Assembly: GCA_036392615.1 (NCBI GenBank)
Contig: DASVXQ010000611.1
Span: 3,295 to 67,294 of the forward strand
Length of the DNA: 64,000 bases
Source of the DNA: DASVXQ01 sp036392615
Lineage (GTDB): Bacteria; Actinomycetota; CALGFH01
Direction of reading: 5' to 3'
A program made the translations under genes and the position numbers. Each line of letters begins with the position of its first letter. The first letter of the stretch is position 1. The notes under the pieces are model-generated. The model was not told the DNA's origin, did not search any database, and was given only the letters and a program-made list of their open reading frames with translations. Shown here in pieces: positions 59,121 to 64,000 of the stretch.

Positions 59121-60104
59121 CTATGCCGTGTCCGCGGGACTGGGTGTAGCCGCCACCCGTCGCAGCGCGACCCCATAGTGAGGCCAGAAGCGCAGGGTCG
59201 GCGGAAGCAACGGTGCCACCGTTCGGAGCACGCTGCGGAGCAGCGCGTAGCGGTGCTGCTCTCGCCGGTCCCACGCCAGCCCGAAGCCCTCCTGGAACCG
59301 CGCGGGCAGCAGTCCGGCCGTCAGCAACCTCGTGGTGGCAACCGGTGGGCGCGGCAGGCCAGGCAGCCAGCCATCGAGGACGGCGGCGGCAAGCTCCTGC
59401 GAGGTCTGGTCGACGGCAAGCTCCGGTCCGTGGACCATGCGCTGCAGATAGGCCTCGAAGGCGACATAGCTGTCGGGCAGGACCTGGTCGGTGACGCCGA
59501 ACAACCTCGCGAAGGGCTTGCTTTGCTGGTAGTAGTCGGCGCGCTGCCCGAGGCTGAGCGAGCCGACGAACTGGTCCATCACGTCCAAGGCGACCATGAC
59601 CAGGGTGGCGTGCACCCATAGCGCAAGCTGCGGGTCGCCAGCGCGGTAGACGGTACCGGCGGGAAAGCAACCGGACGCCGTCGGCAGCCGACCCTGGACG
59701 CGCTGGTGGAGCTTGCCGACCCGGGCCGCGGCCGTACGGGCTTGCTGCCGGTCGCCGAAGACGACCGTGAGGGTGGCGTCCAAGGTCGCGCGGAGGCGGC
59801 GCAGCGGGTCGTCCCGGAAGCTGCTGTGGGCGGCCACACCCGCCGCGATCAGCGGGTGGGCAAGCTGGAGCAGCAGGGCGGCCGGCCCGCCGAGCAGGAG
59901 AAGCTTCTCCCGCCAGACATGCCAGACCTGGGAGCCCGGCCCGAACCAACCGGGGTCGCCGGGACTCCCAGGTGCTAGGCGATCGGGGAGCAGCCGCGGC
60001 CTTGCGGGCCTCCCGGGCCTCCCGACGGTGTCTGCCTGGGCGTAGCCGTACCGCTCCTCCCACGGCATCCCGAGGGTCGTTGGTTCCCTGGTCAGTGTTG
60101 TCAT
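59121..60104 (-). CDS. MpaB/DUF2236-family oxygenase with a captured RidA N-terminus
   Basis: ATG 60104 gives 327 residues. From residue 50 the protein is a normal DUF2236 member: WFGPGSQVWHVWREKLLLLG, QLAHPLIAAGVAAHSSFRDD with the conserved His residues, ALWVHATLVMVALDVMD. The first 24 residues (MTTLTREPTTLGMPWEERYG and on) are those of the RidA protein and come from the 96-bp inverted repeat, which also supplies the ribosome site. Residues 25-49 are a Pro/Arg-rich junction. The DUF2236 gene thus seems to be expressed from a borrowed start. Confidence 0.85.
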   Translation of the reverse strand: MTTLTREPTTLGMPWEERYGYAQADTVGRPGRPARPRLLPDRLAPGSPGDPGWFGPGSQVWHVWREKLLLLGGPAALLLQLAHPLIAAGVAAHSSFRDDPLRRLRATLDATLTVVFGDRQQARTAAARVGKLHQRVQGRLPTASGCFPAGTVYRAGDPQLALWVHATLVMVALDVMDQFVGSLSLGQRADYYQQSKPFARLFGVTDQVLPDSYVAFEAYLQRMVHGPELAVDQTSQELAAAVLDGWLPGLPRPPVATTRLLTAGLLPARFQEGFGLAWDRREQHRYALLRSVLRTVAPLLPPTLRFWPHYGVALRRVAATPSPADTA

Positions 60105-60127
60105 CACGCCTCCTTCGCGTGATGAGC
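60032..60127 (-). repeat. Inverted repeat block 2, right copy (start of the MpaB gene)
   Basis: Read leftward it equals 56150-56245 with 5 mismatches in 96 bp: three just before the ribosome site, two in codons (Lys to Arg, Gln to Arg). Confidence 0.9.
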
Positions 60128-60336
60128 TGGCGGGTTCATCTCTGGAGTCAGGGCGCGTCGGCGGTACTTCTTGACCGCCTGCCGGCGCCTATCAAGTCGA
60201 ATGAGGCGGATCCTCACCCGGCGGCGGTCCACGGCACGCCCAGGTCGTTGCCATGCCGGGCTGCCCGACCCCGGTGCGAGAAACCGGGCCTCCTCGCGGC
60301 AGGCTTGCCGCGTTCGCTGCGAACCGCATCGCGGTT

Positions 60337-60450
60337 CGCCGGCGGACGGGCCGCCGAGGCGCCGCCGCCACAAGCGGACGCGCAGGCGAATGCCCACAGG
60401 TAGTTCTTCGGTTCCAAGGAGCCGCTGGTTGAGGCGGCGCCCTCCCATGG
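60337..60450 (-). repeat. Inverted repeat block 1, right copy
   Basis: Reverse complement of 55867-55990 with moderate identity (exact over CCGAAGAACTACCTGTGGGC). In both copies it lies outside block 2, in the same relative order, so the two blocks were duplicated together. The gap 60128-60579 shows nothing else. Confidence 0.6.
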
Positions 60451-60579
60451 CCACCGCCATCCATTCCGTCGGCAGCTCGAAGCGCTGTCCGGCGCCGGCC
60501 ATGACCGGCGGGCTGCGCACTTCTTCCGAGGTGGCGGGCCGTTTCGGTGACGGGTAGCGTCTCCGCCGGGGAGGACAGC

Positions 60580-63500
60580 GTGGCTGAAAGCGCAGGTGTA
60601 CGGATCCGCCTGCTCGGGGGGTTCGAGGTCACCGTGGGAGACCGCCCGGTGGCGTCGGACGCGTGGCGGCTCCGCAAGGCCAAGACCCTGGTGAAGCTGC
60701 TGGCGCTGGCCAGCGGCCACCGGATGCACCGCGAGGCGCTGGTGGCGGTCCTGTGGCCCGACCGCGACGGCACGTCGGCGGCCAACAACCTGCACCAGGC
60801 GCTGTACGTCGCGCGGCGCGCGCTGGGCGGCGCGTCCAGCGGCCTGTTCACGCTGCGGGACGACATCGTGCTGCTGTCCGAGGGCGAGCCGCCGTGGCTG
60901 GACACCGAGGCCTTCGACGCCGCCTGCCAGCTCGCCCGGCAGACCCGCGACCCGCGGGACTACCAGGCCGCGGTCGAGCTGTACCGCGGCGACCTGCTGC
61001 CAGAGGACCGCTTCGAGGACTGGGCGGAGGGGCCGCGCGAGGCGTTGCGCGAGCGGCGGCTCGGCATGCTGATGGAGTACGCCGAGGTGCTGTCGGAGCG
61101 CGGCGAGCACATCCGGGTGGTCGACCTGACGGGCGCCGTGACCGCGGCCGACCCCTTCCACGAGGGCGCCCACCGCCTGCTGATGGCGGCCCTGGCGGCG
61201 AGCGGTCGCCGCTACGACGCGCTGGCGGTGTTCGACAGGCTGCGCGAGGCGCTGACCGAGGAGTACGCCGCCGATCCCGAGCCCGCCACCCGGCGGCTCT
61301 ACCGCGAGCTGCTCACCGCCGGCGACCCGCGGCCGGCCGCCGCGGCGGCGGACGGCGGCGCGCCGCGGCGGGCGGACGTCACCCGGATGGCGCCACGCCC
61401 GGCGGCCCGCGCCACGGACGGGCCGTGGCTGGAGCAGACCTCCTTCGTCGGCCGCCGGCGCGAGCTGGCCGAGATCGTCCAGACGCTCGGCCGCACCAGG
61501 CTGCTGACCCTGACCGGCCCGGGCGGCGCCGGCAAGACCCGGCTGGCCTACGAGGCGGCCGGCAGGCTGGGCGGCGCCTACCCCGACGGCGTCCACGTGG
61601 TCGAGCTGGCGTCGCTGTCGCGGCCCGAGCTGGTGCCGCAGGCGGTCGCCTCGGTGCTGGACCTGCCGCTGCCCGAGACCGGCGCGGCCGAGGTGATCAT
61701 CGCCCGGCAGCTCGCCGAGCGGCGGCTGCTGCTGGTGCTGGACAACTGCGAGCACCTGCTGGACGCCTGCGCCCGGCTCGCGGCCGCGCTGCTGCGCGGC
61801 TGCCCGGACGTGGTGGTGCTGGCGACCAGCCGGGAGCCGCTGCGGGTGGGGGGCGAGGTGACCTGGCGCACGCCGTCGCTGGCCCTGCCGGACCTGCGGC
61901 ACCTGCCGCCGGTCGCCGAGCTGGGCGAGCTGGAGTCGGTCCGGCTGTTCGTCGAGCGCGCCAGGGACGCCGCGCCCCGGTTCGAGCTGGACGAGACCAC
62001 CGCGCCGGCGGTGGCGGAGATCTGCGTGCGCCTCGACGGCATGCCGCTGGCGCTGGAGCTGGCCGCGGCGCGGACCTCGGCGCTGGCGCCGGCGCAGATC
62101 GCCGCCCGCCTCGACGACGCCCTGCGCGTCCTCGGCCGCGGCAGCCGCGCCGCCGTCACCCGCCAGCAGACCCTGCACGCCACGCTGGCCTGGAGCCACG
62201 ACCTGCTCGAGGAGGACGAGCGGGTGCTGTTCCGCCGCCTGGCGGTGTTCGCTGGCTCGATGTCGCTGGAGGCGGTGGAGCAGGTCTGCGGCGGTGACGG
62301 TCTGGACGTCGTCGACCTGCTCAGCCGGCTGGTCGACAAGTCGCTGGTGCAGGCCGAGCACGCCGATGGGACGGCCCGCTACCGCCTGCTGGAGACGATC
62401 CGGCAGCTGGCCGACCAGCGCCTGCGGGACGCGGGCGAGCGCGCGGCGCTGGTCCGTGCCCATCGCGACTGGTATGTCGCGTTCGCCGCGGCGCACGACC
62501 CGGAGCGGGCCGTCGGCGTGGTCAACGACACGCCGCAGGCGCTGGACGTCGAGCACGACAACCTGCGGGCCGCGCTGTCCAGCGGACTGGCCGACGACCC
62601 ACCGGAGGCGCTGCGGCTGGCGGTCAGCCTGTGGCGCTTCTGGCTGGCGCGCGGCCATTTCGCGGAGGGCAGCCGCTGGCTGGAGGCCGCCCTCGCGGCC
62701 GCGCCAGAGCGGACGCCGCTGCGGGCCAGCGGGCTGTTGGCCACGGCGGCGCTGCAGGTCCGGCGCGGCGCCCTCAGCGACCGGGAGCTGGACCTGGGCC
62801 TCGAGGGGGCCGCGATTCTCCGCGACGCGGGCGACGACCACGCGCTGGCGCAGTCCCTGCCGATGATCGGTCTATTTGCCTGGATCGAGGACAGCGACTG
62901 GGAGCGCTCCGTGCGGCTCGTCGAGGAGGGCCGCGCCCTGGCGGCGAGCCTGCGAGCCACCGGCCTGGTCGCCAACGCCGCCGACGTGCTCGGCGTGATC
63001 ACGCTGCTGCGGGGCGCCGTCGAGGACGCCGAGCGCTGCTTCACCGAGGCGCTCGACCTGCTCGAACCGCTTCCGGTTGATCTGCCCCCCTTCTACTCGG
63101 TGGTGACGCCCGGGTGGTTCTGGGAGCCGGGGCGTAACGGGCAGCCCCGCATGCCCTTCACCGAGACGGTGCTGGTCTACCGGCGGGTCGGCGCGCCACA
63201 GGCAGCCGCCTATACCCTCTCCAACCTGGCGCACGCCGCCCGCCAGGGCGGCGACCGGGCGCGGGCGCGGACGCTGGTCGAGCAGAGCGTCACCGCATTC
63301 CACCGGCTGGGCGACCTGCACGGAGAGGGTCTCGCCTTGTGCCACTCCGCCAACCTGCACCGCCAGGCTGGCGAGCTGTCCGAGGCCGCCGAGTTGCTGG
63401 ACCGGAGCCTGGACATCCGGCGCCAGTTGGGCGACCGGCGCGGTGTCGGCCTCACGGTGGTCAACCAGGGGCTGGTCGCGGCGGCATCGGGCGACCTGGG

Positions 63501-63852
63501 TCGGGCCGACCGGCTGCTGCGCGAGGCCTACCTGCTGTTCGAGGAGATGGAGGATGGTCCGGGATGCTGGGGCGCGACGCTCAACCTCGGTCTGGTGCTG
63601 CTCGACGCCGGTGAGGACGAGCGGGCGCGCCGGGTGCTGCGGCAGTGGCGTGAGCTCCAGCCCATCCCCTGGACCTTCCGGACCAGGGCGTGGTCGCTGC
63701 TGGCCCTGGCCGCGCTGGAGGAGCGCGCGGGCGACCCGGACGCGGCCGCGCGCTGCCTCGACGAGGCGCGGGCGCGGCTCGTCGCGCTCGGCGACCAGCC
63801 GGGCCTCGCCTACCTGAGCGACCACGCTGAGTCACTGCTAAGAGGATGCTGA
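60580..63852 (+). CDS. SARP/AfsR-type regulator: BTAD domain, NB-ARC ATPase, TPR-like tail
   Basis: GTG 60580 has GGGGAGGA 5 bases upstream (GTG 60547 is in frame); 1090 residues. N-terminal OmpR-like winged helix (RIRLLGGFEVTVGDRPV, WRLRKAKTLVKLLALASGHR), BTAD region to about 245, then an NTPase with Walker A TLTGPGGAGKTRLAYEAA and Walker B LLLVLDNCEHLL, an ARC-like region (DGMPLALELAAARTSAL), and helical TPR repeats from about 630 to the end. Such large regulators activate neighbouring metabolic genes. No C-terminal LuxR domain is present. The next gene is a possible target. Confidence 0.92.
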   Translation: MAESAGVRIRLLGGFEVTVGDRPVASDAWRLRKAKTLVKLLALASGHRMHREALVAVLWPDRDGTSAANNLHQALYVARRALGGASSGLFTLRDDIVLLSEGEPPWLDTEAFDAACQLARQTRDPRDYQAAVELYRGDLLPEDRFEDWAEGPREALRERRLGMLMEYAEVLSERGEHIRVVDLTGAVTAADPFHEGAHRLLMAALAASGRRYDALAVFDRLREALTEEYAADPEPATRRLYRELLTAGDPRPAAAAADGGAPRRADVTRMAPRPAARATDGPWLEQTSFVGRRRELAEIVQTLGRTRLLTLTGPGGAGKTRLAYEAAGRLGGAYPDGVHVVELASLSRPELVPQAVASVLDLPLPETGAAEVIIARQLAERRLLLVLDNCEHLLDACARLAAALLRGCPDVVVLATSREPLRVGGEVTWRTPSLALPDLRHLPPVAELGELESVRLFVERARDAAPRFELDETTAPAVAEICVRLDGMPLALELAAARTSALAPAQIAARLDDALRVLGRGSRAAVTRQQTLHATLAWSHDLLEEDERVLFRRLAVFAGSMSLEAVEQVCGGDGLDVVDLLSRLVDKSLVQAEHADGTARYRLLETIRQLADQRLRDAGERAALVRAHRDWYVAFAAAHDPERAVGVVNDTPQALDVEHDNLRAALSSGLADDPPEALRLAVSLWRFWLARGHFAEGSRWLEAALAAAPERTPLRASGLLATAALQVRRGALSDRELDLGLEGAAILRDAGDDHALAQSLPMIGLFAWIEDSDWERSVRLVEEGRALAASLRATGLVANAADVLGVITLLRGAVEDAERCFTEALDLLEPLPVDLPPFYSVVTPGWFWEPGRNGQPRMPFTETVLVYRRVGAPQAAAYTLSNLAHAARQGGDRARARTLVEQSVTAFHRLGDLHGEGLALCHSANLHRQAGELSEAAELLDRSLDIRRQLGDRRGVGLTVVNQGLVAAASGDLGRADRLLREAYLLFEEMEDGPGCWGATLNLGLVLLDAGEDERARRVLRQWRELQPIPWTFRTRAWSLLALAALEERAGDPDAAARCLDEARARLVALGDQPGLAYLSDHAESLLRGC

Positions 63853-63906
63853 GCGGCTCCGGCTACCGTCGCGGCGATCCATCACATCGAGCAGGAGGAG
63901 ACAGCC

Positions 63907-64000
63907 ATGGCCGTCACGGTCGGCGCTCGCGACGTCATCGGCGAGGCCACCCTCGGCGAACTGGAAGGCAACCTGCGGGGGCAGCTGGTGCGGCCGGCCG
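63907..64000 (+). CDS. Start of a possible FAD-linked oxidase, cut by the window end
   Basis: ATG 63907 has GGAGGAG upstream. Only 31 residues are visible (MAVTVGARDVIGEATLGELE, NLRGQLVRPA). The L-x-x-x-L-x-G-x-x-V-x-P pattern is how berberine-bridge-type FAD oxidases begin. It follows the SARP regulator by 54 bp. Confidence 0.5.
   Translation, partial: MAVTVGARDVIGEATLGELEGNLRGQLVRPA

Noticed and set aside
60214..62841. 875-codon minus-strand frame opposite the SARP regulator
   Set aside because: Same reason; the regulator on the plus strand has an intact P-loop and winged helix.

Overview
The window is high-GC DNA from an actinobacterium. Supporting features are the codon bias, many GTG starts, GTGA/ATGA gene couplings, a deazaflavin-type nitroreductase-like protein, SARP/AfsR-type and ANTAR regulators, an SpoIIE phosphatase beside an RsbW-like ATPase, and remnants of IS110 and IS630. 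I cannot assign a genus. No complete tRNA, rRNA, CRISPR array or integrase gene is visible.

Layout. (1) 0-13.5 kb, + strand: a secreted double polysaccharide-deacetylase/phosphatase fusion, then an exopolysaccharide operon: Wzz/BY-kinase-like protein, Gfo/Idh oxidoreductase, DegT aminotransferase, initiating sugar transferase, MurJ-like flippase, O-antigen-ligase-like protein, GT4 glycosyltransferase and sulfotransferase-like protein. Most junctions overlap. A convergent lytic-transglycosylase-like gene closes the block. (2) 14.7-33.7 kb: a mosaic region. Three clear copies, and one doubtful copy, of the 3' half of a tRNA-Ala(GGC) gene lie at 15.7, 20.4, 28.3 and 32.1 kb. Between them are a four-gene ABC importer, a stress-signalling set (RsbW-like ATPase, SpoIIE phosphatase, PAS-GAF-ANTAR protein, small membrane proteins), a receiver/thioredoxin-reductase fusion and an M1 peptidase. 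Many broken genes accompany them: metF, sortase, hemerythrin, IS110, IS630, an SpoIIE duplicate and a deleted receiver-TrxR. I read this region as layers of integration scars. (3) 33.9-45.1 kb: ordinary accessory genes: SnoaL-like protein, haem peroxidase, an AAC(2')-I type acetyltransferase, sigma-factor relics, an ABC-2 exporter, a cupredoxin lipoprotein, YihY, an Rrf2 regulator with a frameshifted hydrolase, a PadR/HAAS pair and DoxX.

(4) 45.6-54.6 kb: a sugar module. A FadR-type GntR regulator has a 15-bp palindrome before it, and a near copy of that palindrome lies before the ABC sugar importer/L-fuconate dehydratase operon. An L-rhamnose/L-fucose-type mutarotase and a Gfo/Idh oxidoreductase lie close by. 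The predicted job is uptake and non-phosphorylative breakdown of L-fucose or a related sugar. The operon has no ATPase gene. (5) 54.7-64 kb: cupin, F420-type nitroreductase-like protein, RidA, amidohydrolase, saccharopine-dehydrogenase-like protein, MpaB/DUF2236 oxygenase, a large SARP-type regulator and the start of a possible FAD oxidase. A 96-bp segment covering the RidA start is repeated in inverted orientation as the start of the MpaB gene.

The most unusual points are the serial tRNA-Ala half-gene scars, the captured RidA start on the MpaB gene, the shared operator of the fucose-type module, and several proteins that keep a domain but lack its catalytic residues (first deacetylase and phosphatase of the secreted fusion, the BY-kinase P-loop, and the receiver of the thioredoxin-reductase fusion).
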